A stretch of 44,075 bases of DNA from NCBI GenBank assembly GCA_945898055.1, contig CAMDGV010000034.1, positions 1 to 44,075 of the forward strand, given 5' to 3'. A program made the translations under genes and the position numbers. Position 1 is the stretch's first letter; the number at the start of each line of letters is the position of its first letter. The notes below the pieces were generated by a model, which worked only from the letters and a program-made list of their open reading frames with translations, ran no database searches and was not told the origin of the DNA. Origin of the DNA: Akkermansia muciniphila. GTDB lineage: Bacteria; Verrucomicrobiota; Verrucomicrobiia; Limisphaerales; UBA9464. This document shows, piece after piece, positions 1 through 9,200 of the stretch.

Positions 1-251
1 AAGCCGTAGTAGACCAGAAGTTGCTGGTGTTCCCCATCGTGGTAGACGGTGAGCAGGGGATTGCGCTTATCGGCGCCGAGGATCAATTGACCGGAGGGCG
101 GCAGGGGTGCCGAGCGGGCGGGTTTCGACGCCGAATGGCGATCCGAAGCCGTGGTCTGAATCGAAATCACCGGCTCGGTCGGTGCGACCAGTGTGGATGG
201 CACCGCAGCGACCAACTCAGGAAACAGATCGCTACTTTCATCGTCTGGCAT
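1..251 (-). CDS. Hypothetical protein, partial (runs off the left edge)
   Basis: An open frame on the minus strand starts with ATG at 249-251 and stays open for 83 codons to the window edge, so the C-terminal part is missing. The N-terminal half is rich in Ser, Pro and Ala and looks disordered. The last visible part (SGQLILGADKRNPLLTVYHD and on to a VYYG) looks like the start of a folded domain. I do not recognise the family; a transposase-related protein is only a guess. No clear Shine-Dalgarno sequence precedes the start. It lies in the same direction as the small gene at 327-542 and lnt. Confidence 0.5.
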   Translation of the reverse strand, partial: MPDDESSDLFPELVAAVPSTLVAPTEPVISIQTTASDRHSASKPARSAPLPPSGQLILGADKRNPLLTVYHDGEHQQLLVYYG

Positions 252-326
252 TCGTCACGATAAGTCTGCCTACGCAAAAAATCGCTCAAAATTTAGGGAT
301 TTGAACTCGCACCTGATTCCTAGGCT

Positions 327-542
327 TTACCCCCATTTTTCTGAGGTCTGAGGCTTCGCTCCATCGACCCTGCGAGCCACCATGAGGTCGCCGGCCGGGA
401 TGTCGAGAACGAGTTTAATTTGCCGATAGGGAGGCGGCTGAGTTGGTGGAGCCTCAGGGAGAGGATCTGCTGCAATGGGAACTGGCAACGGTGGGTCCGA
501 TGCCACGCTTAGAGACGGTGAAGAATTCGAATGTCTTTTCAT
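327..542 (-). CDS. Small hypothetical protein, 71 aa
   Basis: An ATG-started frame of 71 codons ends at TAA. The first half is a Ser/Pro-rich stretch and the second half contains a more protein-like segment (KLVLDIPAGDLMVARRVDG). There is no signal peptide or membrane segment. It lies 84 bases downstream of lnt on the same strand, so it could be co-transcribed with it. I do not recognise a family, and a frame this short with a proline-rich start could be fortuitous or a fragment of a larger gene. Confidence 0.35.
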   Translation of the reverse strand: MKRHSNSSPSLSVASDPPLPVPIAADPLPEAPPTQPPPYRQIKLVLDIPAGDLMVARRVDGAKPQTSEKWG

Positions 543-626
543 GGGGAGAGGCCTACTTTGAACTTTGTTCCGAGCGGCCGCTAGGTCTGCGCTTGCCCCG
601 GAAGATAAGACGGGACAAGCGCAGAG

Positions 627-2159
627 CTAGCTCTCATGCAATCTATCAGTTCCCGGAACTCGACGCCTTCGCCAAGAAACGAGGGTGAGCCAGAGAATCA
701 CGGCAGCCGTTGCAGCAGTGCACGCGGGTGCCAACCCGGCGTCGGGAGGAATGGAACCACCCGATGCGGTGAAGCGGAGTGTGCCCGCCAAGGTTGCTTC
801 GGGGCCCGGAAACGGCGCTGTGTCGGTTTCGTGGCCCTCCCGATCGATGATCTGGGAAACACCAGAGCTGGCCACGCGGAATATCGGCACGCGGTATTCA
901 GCGGCCCGTATCACCGCCATGCGGGCATTGAGTTGGTGTTCGTATGCGCCCCACTGCTCGACATCCATGGTGGGGATCAAGAGGGCGACGGCACCCTGTC
1001 TGATGAGGCCATCCATCACCTGCCGATAGCTGGCGTCGTAGCAAATGGCGATGCCGAGTTTGCCCCACGGCGAATCCCAGACCGTCTGCGATGGGGCCGG
1101 TTCACCATCGACAAAGAACTGAATGGGCCGCGACTTGGCTTGCTGGAAAACGACTTCGCCGTTGGTGCTGATGACAAAGGCTGTGTTGTAGAAACGTTCC
1201 TTTGAAACATGGGGTCGGAACCAGGGCAACCCGCTGCTGGAAAGGGGCGTGGCCATTGCGGTTCCATTCGTGCCGGCAATGGCCGGGGTCATGGCTTCGG
1301 GAGCCGAGGTCTCGATGGGTTGCTTGCCTCCAACCACCAGCCATTTGCGGTTTTGCCGGCACCAGATCTTCAGCGCCTTGGGCGGCGGGCCTTCCAGAGA
1401 GTACTCACTGAGCATCAGCAACTCGGCTTCCGGATGAGACCGAGTCAGTGAGTCGAGGCCTTTGAGGAGGTCCGGAAGCGCTGGGAACTCCAGTTGGATC
1501 CCAGCGACTTGCAGCGATTGGGTGGCTTGATCTTCCCTCGGCGCCGGAAACAGGGTTACCAGGGCGAACAGGGCGCAAGCGCTCGATAGGCCGAGCCCGG
1601 CCCCTCGACGTGAGGCGCGATCGGTTGCCGAGAGCAGCATCGCCCCTTGGCCGGCGGCGTAGGCAACCCCAAAGCCTAAACCGTAAATCCCAAGTCGTTG
1701 AAGGACCTGCGGAGCGAGTCCCGGCGGCCAGCATTCGCCGGCCGTAAACCAAGCGAAGCGCAGCCACCACACCTCGCTGCGCAGGTATTCGATACCGCAC
1801 CAAAGCACGGGCAAGAGCAGGCTGGCCACTCGACTACCCCACCGAACCTCGACCCGGTTCAAAACCAGGAGAAATGCGGCGTGAAACAGGGAGAGGATGA
1901 GCCAAAGCGGGATGGCGGCGGCTTTGAAGATATCCCAGAGGAAGCGCATCTGCGGTACATACACGCCCAACCCGATCACCAGCCCGACGTAGAACGCGTG
2001 TCGGGGGGTAGACAATTTCCTCAGTTCAAATAGGCAGCCCAAGTGTCCTAAGACCAACCACCAAAAGGCAGGGAAAATGAAGGCAACGTGAAATGTCGCC
2101 AAGGCGCCCAACGCCAGCAGGATTGCCGAGACCGCTTTCAGAGTTGGCGAGCGGATCAT
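627..2159 (-). CDS. lnt: Apolipoprotein N-acyltransferase (Lnt)
   Basis: Lnt transfers an acyl chain from phospholipid to the N-terminal cysteine of diacylated lipoproteins, the last step of lipoprotein maturation in the inner membrane. The 510-residue protein has the expected architecture: several hydrophobic segments in roughly residues 8-200, a carbon-nitrogen hydrolase domain from about 215 to 455, and a final membrane helix near 479-496. The catalytic triad can be placed at E252 (LSEYSLEG), K342 (AKSRP) and C373 (GIAICYDASY). The length is close to that of the E. coli enzyme. The start is an ATG at 2157-2159. Several lipoproteins with lipoboxes elsewhere in this window would be substrates. 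The active-site lysine loop diverges from the proteobacterial form, so the exact acyl substrate is not certain, but the family is clear. Confidence 0.88.
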   Translation of the reverse strand: MIRSPTLKAVSAILLALGALATFHVAFIFPAFWWLVLGHLGCLFELRKLSTPRHAFYVGLVIGLGVYVPQMRFLWDIFKAAAIPLWLILSLFHAAFLLVLNRVEVRWGSRVASLLLPVLWCGIEYLRSEVWWLRFAWFTAGECWPPGLAPQVLQRLGIYGLGFGVAYAAGQGAMLLSATDRASRRGAGLGLSSACALFALVTLFPAPREDQATQSLQVAGIQLEFPALPDLLKGLDSLTRSHPEAELLMLSEYSLEGPPPKALKIWCRQNRKWLVVGGKQPIETSAPEAMTPAIAGTNGTAMATPLSSSGLPWFRPHVSKERFYNTAFVISTNGEVVFQQAKSRPIQFFVDGEPAPSQTVWDSPWGKLGIAICYDASYRQVMDGLIRQGAVALLIPTMDVEQWGAYEHQLNARMAVIRAAEYRVPIFRVASSGVSQIIDREGHETDTAPFPGPEATLAGTLRFTASGGSIPPDAGLAPACTAATAAVILWLTLVSWRRRRVPGTDRLHES

Positions 2160-2193
2160 AGTGTCAGGGTGAAGGCCGTGGGGTCTGGCGACA

Positions 2194-2221
2194 AGCTAGA
2201 TCACCCTAGCTAGATCACCCC
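2194..2221. repeat. Tandem 14-bp duplication between lnt and dnaA
   Basis: The unit AGCTAGATCACCC plus one base occurs twice head to tail (2194-2207 and 2208-2221; the last base differs) in the gap between the dnaA stop and the lnt start. It lies just upstream of lnt. It may be a simple slippage duplication or two half-sites; no function is assigned. Confidence 0.5.
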
Positions 2222-2294
2222 GGCGCGCACAGGCAAGGCACCACTTCGCCAAAGCGACACAAGTCCCTCAATAATACCAATCCCTCCACCGAGC

Positions 2295-3683
2295 TCAGCG
2301 GGTCAATTGCTTCTCAAGGTATCCCACATCTTGACGCACCTTAGCCTCGACCTCCATGCGGTCACGCACCTGACGGCAAGCGTGCAAAACAGTGCCGTGG
2401 TCACGTCCGCCAAACGCATCTCCAATCGAACTAAGTGAGTGATCAGTCAATTGACGCGCTAAGAACATAGCGATCTGCCGAGGAAACGCGATGCTCTCCG
2501 GTCGTCGCTTACTCGACATATCGGCCAATCGGATATCGAAGTAGTCGGCCACACGCCGTTGAATCTCACCCACCGAAACCGCCACCTTTCCTTCTTCCTG
2601 CAAAATCTCGCGAAGGAGGGTTTCAATCGTTTCGATATCCAATTGCTTCCCAGTCAACTGGGCATAGGCGGCAACCCTGACGAGTGCACCCTCGAGACGT
2701 CGAATATTAGTGCGAATCCGGTTAGCTAGGAAGGTGATGATTTCAGCCGGTAGTTCGACACTCAGGGCCGCCGCTTTCTTGTGTAAAATAGCCAACCGCG
2801 TCTCGACGTCTGGGGCCTTAATATCGGCGGTCATTCCCCATTCGAACCGAGAGGTCAGCCGTTGTTCGAGTCCTTGAATCTCATTAGCAGGCCGATCACA
2901 GGTCATCACAATCTGTTTATGGGCGTCGTGAAGAGCGTTAAAGGTATGAAAAAATTCCTCCTGAATACGTTCCTTACCGGCCAGAAACTGGACGTCATCA
3001 ATGAGGAGTACGTCCATTTCGCGATACTTCTTCCGGAACTTGGGCAGGAGTCCGTTTTGAAGGGCCTCAATAAATTCATTGGTAAAGCGTTCGCAGGAAA
3101 GATAGCCAATCCGAGGATTTTTCCGATTAGCCGAGACGTGTTGTCCCACCGCTTGCAGCAGATGGGTTTTACCCAGCCCCACCCCACCAAAAAGGAAAAG
3201 CGGATTATAGGTGAGACCCGGCTTTTGGGCGACAGCGATGCAAGCCGCGTGGGCATGCTGATTATTATTTCCCACTACAAAAGTCTCGAAGGTGTTATTT
3301 GGATTAAAGAAAGCCTCAGGTTTACGGGGGCCGACGTCTTTAACAGATCCCGCCGACACCTTTGGTGAGGGTTCTGCCGCCAATGCCACCTCAGCCGAAG
3401 CCGTCTCCTGTTTGGTACTTGGTGCAGTTTCAGCGGCTCGGACAGCAAAGGCTATCTGAATAGGACGAATGGCAGCTCGACTCACGACCGATCTCAAAAC
3501 ATCGAGATAATTGTCCTTTAACCAAAATTCACAAAATTCATCGGCTACCTCCAAGGTTAAAAGATCTCCGTCAATCTGACTGGCGGCTACTGGCGCAAAC
3601 CAAAGGTTATAAAGTTCGGTCTTCAGCATCCCTCGAAGGGTCTGTTGTGCTGCGGACCAAATAGCTTGAGCGGTGTCGGGCAT
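2295..3683 (-). CDS. dnaA: Chromosomal replication initiator protein DnaA
   Basis: DnaA binds DnaA boxes at the origin and melts it to start replication. The 462-residue protein shows the usual four-domain plan: an N-terminal DnaB-interaction domain (about 1-80), a variable Ala/Pro/Ser linker (about 85-120), an AAA+ domain with Walker A GGVGLGKT at 166-173 and Walker B LLIDD ending at D230, and a C-terminal DNA-binding domain with the signature GGRDHGTVLHA at 425-435. The start is an ATG at 3681-3683 with no evident Shine-Dalgarno. Unlike the classical dnaA-dnaN order, dnaN lies 15.6 kb away with dnaE between them. A near-consensus DnaA box and a 16-bp palindrome precede the gene and may serve autoregulation. 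Confidence 0.97.
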   Translation of the reverse strand: MPDTAQAIWSAAQQTLRGMLKTELYNLWFAPVAASQIDGDLLTLEVADEFCEFWLKDNYLDVLRSVVSRAAIRPIQIAFAVRAAETAPSTKQETASAEVALAAEPSPKVSAGSVKDVGPRKPEAFFNPNNTFETFVVGNNNQHAHAACIAVAQKPGLTYNPLFLFGGVGLGKTHLLQAVGQHVSANRKNPRIGYLSCERFTNEFIEALQNGLLPKFRKKYREMDVLLIDDVQFLAGKERIQEEFFHTFNALHDAHKQIVMTCDRPANEIQGLEQRLTSRFEWGMTADIKAPDVETRLAILHKKAAALSVELPAEIITFLANRIRTNIRRLEGALVRVAAYAQLTGKQLDIETIETLLREILQEEGKVAVSVGEIQRRVADYFDIRLADMSSKRRPESIAFPRQIAMFLARQLTDHSLSSIGDAFGGRDHGTVLHACRQVRDRMEVEAKVRQDVGYLEKQLTR

Positions 3684-3722
3684 GTACGGGAAAAAGAGGC
3701 GATTTTAAACCATTTAACAGCT

Positions 3723-3731
3723 TTATTCACC
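3723..3731 (+). promoter_or_regulatory. DnaA-box-like site upstream of dnaA
   Basis: TTATTCACC differs from the DnaA-box consensus TTATNCACA at the last base only and lies 40 bases upstream of the dnaA start. DnaA autoregulation through such sites is known in other bacteria; here it is inferred from position. Confidence 0.4.
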
Positions 3732-3753
3732 TAAGAGCTTCACAGAAATGTAC

Positions 3754-3769
3754 TCTGCCAATTGGCAGA
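3754..3769. promoter_or_regulatory. 16-bp perfect palindrome upstream of dnaA (candidate operator)
   Basis: TCTGCCAATTGGCAGA is its own reverse complement and lies about 70-85 bases upstream of the dnaA start codon, a usual place for a promoter or operator. The binding protein is unknown. Binding by a dimeric regulator is an inference from the symmetry alone. Confidence 0.45.
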
Positions 3770-3842
3770 AATTTCGATGTAAAGAATAAACGAACAATGT
3801 CACTGGTAAGTAAGGGCAATTCGGATTTGCTCAGAGGCTTAA

Positions 3843-3875
3843 AAAGCGTTGGAAACCCTTTGTTTCCAACGCTTT
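3843..3875 (-). terminator. Intrinsic terminator between the H1-like gene and dnaA
   Basis: A perfect 13-bp inverted repeat (AAAGCGTTGGAAA, seven-base loop, TTTCCAACGCTTT) is followed on the minus strand by a run of five T. It is placed to end transcription coming from glnB and the H1-like gene before dnaA, so dnaA probably has its own promoter in 3684-3842. Confidence 0.75.
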
Positions 3876-3999
3876 CATCTTAGTTAAGTAGTTTCTTATT
3901 AATAAAAACCTACCGCCACAGCCTCCTAAAATTCCGCGCCACAGCTGAAGTTTTTAGGTCAAACTGTACGAGGCAGCGAGAAGAAGTTTTAACGGGTTA

Positions 4000-4025
4000 T
4001 TCTCACGTTATTCACATCGTGAGAA
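4000..4025. promoter_or_regulatory. Inverted repeat with a consensus DnaA box in its loop
   Basis: Two perfect 8-base arms, TTCTCACG (4000-4007) and CGTGAGAA (4018-4025), flank a ten-base loop that contains TTATTCACA (4008-4016), an exact DnaA box. It lies in the 377-base gap between dnaA and the H1-like gene. No T-run follows, so it is not a good terminator. It may be a DnaA titration or regulatory site; this is inferred. Confidence 0.45.
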
Positions 4026-4060
4026 AACGCCAAAAAAAGGTCCTCTTTAGGGAAATTATA

Positions 4061-4444
4061 TCACGATTTTTTGGCAACCTTGGCCGCTGGCTTGGCCACC
4101 ACAGCCGGTGCCTTAGCGACAACCTTAGCCGCTGGCTTGGCCACTGCGGCCGGTGCCTTAGCGACAACCTTGGCCGCTGGCTTGGCCACTACGGCCGGTG
4201 CCTTAGCGACAACCTTAGCCGCTGGCTTGGCCACTGCGGCCGGTGCCTTAGCGACAACCTTAGCCGCTGGCTTGGCCACTACGGCCGATGCCTTAGCGGC
4301 AACCTTAGCCGCTGGCTTGGCCACTACGGCCGGTGCCTTAGCGACAACCTTAGCCGCTGGCTTGGCCACTACGGCCGGTACCTTAGCGACGGCGGGAGCG
4401 GCTGGGGTTGACGTTGTCTTAGTTTTTTTTACGGGTGTGGGCAT
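4061..4444 (-). CDS. Histone H1-like Lys/Ala/Pro-repeat protein
   Basis: This 127-residue protein is almost entirely Ala, Lys, Val and Pro. After a basic leader (MPTPVKKTKTT) it contains six 15-residue units of the form PAAKVVAKAPAVVAK and ends in KKS. Such lysine-rich repeat proteins resemble the C-terminal tail of histone H1 and bacterial H1-like proteins, which bind DNA non-specifically. A role in nucleoid compaction is inferred. The minus frame is preferred because its composition matches that family, while the plus-strand frames through the same repeat give Trp/Cys/Gly-rich or Ala/Leu/Thr-rich products of no known kind. It lies 27 bases downstream of glnB and is probably co-transcribed, ending at the terminator at 3843-3875. 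No clear Shine-Dalgarno precedes the ATG. Confidence 0.75.
   Translation of the reverse strand: MPTPVKKTKTTSTPAAPAVAKVPAVVAKPAAKVVAKAPAVVAKPAAKVAAKASAVVAKPAAKVVAKAPAAVAKPAAKVVAKAPAVVAKPAAKVVAKAPAAVAKPAAKVVAKAPAVVAKPAAKVAKKS
4091..4360 (-). repeat. Six tandem 45-bp repeats inside the H1-like gene
   Basis: Six in-frame 45-bp units encode the 15-residue KAP motif, with small Ala/Val, Thr/Ala and Pro/Ser differences between units. The similarity between units allows copy-number change by slippage without a frameshift, so the length of the protein may differ between strains. Confidence 0.85.
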
Positions 4445-4471
4445 GATTTTTGTTTTTTTGTAACCATTACA

Positions 4472-4810
<339 letters not shown>

Positions 4811-4938
4811 CTACGTTCGAGCAACAGGCTTGGAGATGGCTTTCAATATAGCCTTTCAGCTTTAGCTGACAATTTGATTCCTCATAATTCTCCGCAGGCT
4901 TCCCGTTCGACCGACCCAATGGCAAACTCATCTTCACA

Positions 4939-6111
4939 GTGCGTGATTCATGGCAAAAGTTTACGGAAGAGGCTGAAACCTATTTTCTCGCTGTCATTCT
5001 TGGGGATCTTCAAGGCCGTAAAGCAAGAGCTATTCGCTATCTGCTGCTGGTGTTATCTTATCTTTTTGCCGGGATTGTTAAGCTCCGCCGCCTTTTTTAT
5101 AGCCTCCGGCTTTTTCGGGATTCCACACTCGGGGTGCAGGTCATTGCGATTGGCAATCTGACGGTTGGTGGCACTGGAAAGACGCCCGCCGTCGAGAAGT
5201 TTGCTCGCACCCTTCAGGATGCGGGTCGAAAGGTTGCCATTCTGTCGAGGGGTTATCGCTCACGACCAAAACCTTTTACCGAACTACTGATGGATAAGTT
5301 ACTCCTCCGAGAGGATACCACGCCTCCCCGCATTGTTTCAGATGGCCACTCCTTGCTTCTCGATTCGGAGTCCGCCGGCGACGAGCCCCACATGTTAGCC
5401 TCAAACCTGCGTGATGTTGTCGTACTGGTCGATAAGGACCGAGTCAAAGCAGGTCGCTATGCGGTGGAGAAATATGGCTGCGATACTCTTTTGCTCGATG
5501 ATGGATTTCAATATTGGCGACTCGCCGGTCGAAGGACCGACGTTGTCCTCATCGATTGCCAACAACCTTTCGGCAATGGCTACTTGCTTCCCCGTGGAAC
5601 CTTACGCGAACCCCCGTCTCATCTTGTCCGCGCTCATGTGATCTTCCTCACCAAAAGCGACGGTAAAACAGAAGCACTACGCGAACGAATACGTGGAATC
5701 AATCCCCGCGCTGATATCATCGAATGCGTTCATCATCCTCTTTACTTCGAAGACGTTTTCACCGGGGAACGCCAGGGCTTAGGCCTTCTTGCTGGCCGTA
5801 AGGTCGCCAGCCTCACCGGCATCGCCCAACCTGAAAGTTTTGAATCTAAACTTGTCGAACTAGGAGCAGAAATTGTCTTAGCCCGCCGATTTGCCGATCA
5901 TCATCGCTTCACCCAACAAGAGGTCTTGGATGCGGTGAACCGTGGAAAAAAACGCCGAGCGGACATGCTTCTCACCACCCAAAAGGATGCGGTCCGATTT
6001 CCAAAGCTGGATCGCAGGGATCTCCCAGTCTACTTTATGCGCGTCGAAATCAAGATTATAGCGGGTGCTGACGGCTTTGATGAAGCGGTTCGCCGGATCT
6101 GTTTTCGCTGA
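4939..6111 (+). CDS. lpxK: Tetraacyldisaccharide 4'-kinase (LpxK)
   Basis: LpxK phosphorylates the 4' position of the lipid A disaccharide at the cytoplasmic face of the inner membrane. The protein has an N-terminal amphipathic/hydrophobic region (about 30-60), a P-loop GNLTVGGTGKT near residues 71-81, and the family motifs DDGFQYWRL and LLPRGTLREP. The start used is a GTG at 4939. No in-frame ATG is available before the conserved N-terminal region, and the frame is open further upstream, so the true start could be slightly earlier. It is divergent from glnB with 128 bases between. Together with Lnt it shows that this organism makes lipid A and an outer membrane. Confidence 0.93.
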   Translation: MRDSWQKFTEEAETYFLAVILGDLQGRKARAIRYLLLVLSYLFAGIVKLRRLFYSLRLFRDSTLGVQVIAIGNLTVGGTGKTPAVEKFARTLQDAGRKVAILSRGYRSRPKPFTELLMDKLLLREDTTPPRIVSDGHSLLLDSESAGDEPHMLASNLRDVVVLVDKDRVKAGRYAVEKYGCDTLLLDDGFQYWRLAGRRTDVVLIDCQQPFGNGYLLPRGTLREPPSHLVRAHVIFLTKSDGKTEALRERIRGINPRADIIECVHHPLYFEDVFTGERQGLGLLAGRKVASLTGIAQPESFESKLVELGAEIVLARRFADHHRFTQQEVLDAVNRGKKRRADMLLTTQKDAVRFPKLDRRDLPVYFMRVEIKIIAGADGFDEAVRRICFR

Positions 6112-6142
6112 TCCGATCTGCCCTCATCAATCCGAATCCCGG

Positions 6143-6176
6143 ACTGCACTTTGGCAAAGTGTTCCAGTCTTTATTT
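6143..6176 (+). terminator. Probable intrinsic terminator after lpxK
   Basis: A hairpin made of CACTT/AAGTG around a short loop, extended by ACTG/CAGT across a three-base bulge, is followed by CTTTATTTT. It lies in the convergent gap between lpxK and dnaE and would end lpxK transcription. Confidence 0.5.
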
Positions 6177-6284
6177 TAATCTCTATCGAACTCAACTTTG
6201 GAGAGTGAGCGAGAGTCTAGCGCTGCGCTTCATCACTGCGGCCTCGACTCGAGTCACTGCTAAGTTGGCCCTCGTTTCCTGAAA

Positions 6285-9200
6285 CTAGTCTCCGCCCTCG
6301 TCACCCCCGCCACTCTTACGTTCCCATCTCCGTTGAACACGCTCCGGAAGACTGTTGTCCAGTTTCACTTGGACTGATTCTTCACCGAACATTTGAACCA
6401 TCGCCGTTTCAAAGGCCTCCGAGGCCTCCACTTGATAACGGTCATTCGGTTCTATCCAAACCGAGGCTCCGTCGGGCATTTGGAGGCAGAGAAAGACAGG
6501 TACCGACCCCTTGTGAGCTTCAATGGCTGCTCGCAGTTCTTCCATCCTTGTCCCAATCAATTGCTCCACCCCCAGCCGTAAATGGAACCGCTGGATAAAC
6601 TTTCTTGATGCCTCCTCAAGTCGCATAATTTCCTGAGGGAACAGCTTTGGTTTATCCTCCCCGGTACTCACTTCAGCTGTCACCAGCAACGGCTGATTCA
6701 ACACAAACAAACTCCCGTACTTATCGTACGCCTCATTCATCGCCAGAATGGTGGCCGTCCCACTCATGTCCTCAAGTGTCACCATCGCGTAAGGTTTGCC
6801 GGTCTTTTTTGAAGAGCCTTTCTGTACCGCGGAAACTAAACCTCCGACCCGAGTCATCGATCGATTTGCCAAGGCTCCAAGTTGCTCGATGGAATGGGTG
6901 GTATGCCGAAATAAAAGTTTTTCGTAAGGACCTAGCGGATGGCCACTGACATAGAAACCGACTAGTTCCTTTTCTTCAGCTAGCCGCTGGGCAATGGGCC
7001 ATTCATCGAGGACCGCACTCTTGGCCGCTTTAGTTGTTCCTTCGGTCGACGTTTCAAAAGTATCAAAAAACGACACTTGTCCTCGGGCCTTATCTGACGC
7101 CATCGCGGTGGCACGTCCGAGTGCTGCTTCAATCTCAAAAAAGACTGTGGCCCGGTTTGCTCCAAGAGCATCACACCCACCTGCTTTAATCAGTGACTCA
7201 AGAGCCTTACGATTCAAAGCTCTTGGCTCAACTCGGCCGCAAAGATCCGCCAAAGAGATGAAGGGGCCACCCGACTCCCGCGCTTGCAAGATCGCTTTTA
7301 CTGCGGCATCGCCCACCCCTTTAATCGCCTCTAATCCAAAGCGAATGGCGACCCCTCCGCGCCCTTCAGAATTCGCCGACGCCGAAAACTTCAACCGACT
7401 TTGATTCACATCGGGCCCCAAAGTCGGTATCCCAAAACTTTTTGCCTCTGCGATGAACAAACTCAGTTTCGCTGTATCACTCTGATCATTGGTCATCATC
7501 GAACAGAGAAACTCCACCGGATGATTGGCCTTCAACCAAGCGGTCTGGTAAGCGACAATCGCATAAGCTGCCGCGTGGGATTTATTGAATCCGTACCCAG
7601 CGAACTTCTCCAGAAGATCAAACACCTCGTTGGCCTTGGATGAGGAGATACTGTGGGTCCGCGCGCAGCCATCTACGAAGTTCTGCCGCTGCTTGACCAT
7701 TTCATCGAGGGCTTTTTTTCCCATCGCCCGACGCAAAAGATCGGCGCCACCTAAGGTGTAACCAGCAAGAGTCTGGGCGGTTTGCATCACTTGCTCCTGA
7801 TAAATCAACACCCCATACGTTTCCTTTGAAATGGGTTCGAGCAACGGGTGCGGATAGACGATTTCCTGTTCCCCATGGCGGCGTTTAATGAAATCAGGAA
7901 TCAGATCCATCGGCCCCGGTCGATAGAGTGATATCAGGGCGGTAATGTGTTCGATGGAGGCGATCTTAAATTTCTTGCAAAGATCCCGCATACCGCTCGA
8001 TTCCAATTGAAATACCCCTAGCGTCTGCGCGTTGTTCAACAGGTCATAAGTCTTGATATCATCCAATGGTAAATCATCGATCGGTATTTTTAGTCCGCTG
8101 TTTTCGTGAACCATTTCTACCGTATTACGAATGACGGTAAGGGTCTTGAGACCCAAAAAATCCATCTTCAACAGGCCTAGGTCACCTACCGGTCCCATGG
8201 CGTACTGGGTTACAATTCCGCCTAAGTCATCTTGTTTAAGGGGAAGAAGGTTAACCAACGGTTGGGCCCCTATCACAACGCCGGCCGCATGAACCCCAGC
8301 GCTCCGCGTTTGATCTTCCAGCAAAAGCGCTGTATCGATGAGTTCGCGGGTGACATCTTCGCTCTCGTACGCTCGTTTGAAGTCTGCATTCTTTTCCAAG
8401 GCATCCTTCAATCCCCACTTCACGTCCGTGATCATTTTAGCCAACCGATCGGTATCGCCAAAACTTAACCCCATTACCCGCCCCACGTCTCGGATCACTG
8501 ACTTGGCTCCCATCGTGCCAAAGGTGATAATCTGAGCCACGGCGTCCCGCCCATATTTCTCACGGACGTACTCTATGACATCTTCACGACGATCGTCGGC
8601 AAAATCGATGTCGATATCCGGCGGGCTGACTCGCTCAGGATTCAGAAAACGCTCGAAAAGAAGGCCATAACGTAACGGATCCACGTTGGCGATTTCCAAC
8701 AAATAGGTGACCAAGGATCCCGCTGCAGAACCGCGCGCCACACACGATATCCCGTTGTCGCGACCCCAGCGGACAAAATCTCCAACAATCAAAAAATAAG
8801 AAACATATCCCGTTTTCTCGATCACCCCTATTTCCAGATCCAATCGTCGAATCAAGATTTCGATCGCTTTGGCCAGTCGTCGGTCATCGAGGGTGTTTGC
8901 TTCCGGCTCGGTCTCCGGAACTGTGTTCAACGAGACCGCGGCTCCCGCTTCCGAGGGCGGCTGATTTTCAGTCGGTTGAAATAAGAAGGCTACCTTGCGG
9001 ATATCTTCGATATGACTCACCACCAAAGAACTTCCCTGCACCCGAGCATGAATGGAATAACGGCGATGAAGACCGTCACAGAGCAGCTTTCGGAGATAAC
9101 CTTCGCGGGTCCAGGTTTCGGGCGGTTGAAAACTGGGATAATGTTCTGCTCCTTTTCCAAACTTGATCTCTAGATTGCACTTCTCTGCCACTTCAACCGT

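Noticed and set aside
280-345. tRNA suggested by GTTCAAATC on the minus strand
   Set aside because: The flanking bases do not form a T stem, and no acceptor, D or anticodon arm can be drawn.
636-1205. 189-residue plus-strand frame over lnt
   Set aside because: Antisense shadow of the Lnt catalytic domain.
2862-3368. 168-residue plus-strand frame inside dnaA
   Set aside because: Antisense shadow of the highly conserved DnaA AAA+ domain.
4091-4360. CRISPR array
   Set aside because: The repeats are directly adjacent, have no spacers and stay in frame as a protein repeat; no cas genes are present.
4019-4463. Plus-strand frames through the KAP repeat region (130 aa each)
   Set aside because: They are shadows of the 45-bp repeats; their composition matches no known protein type, whereas the minus frame gives an H1-like protein.
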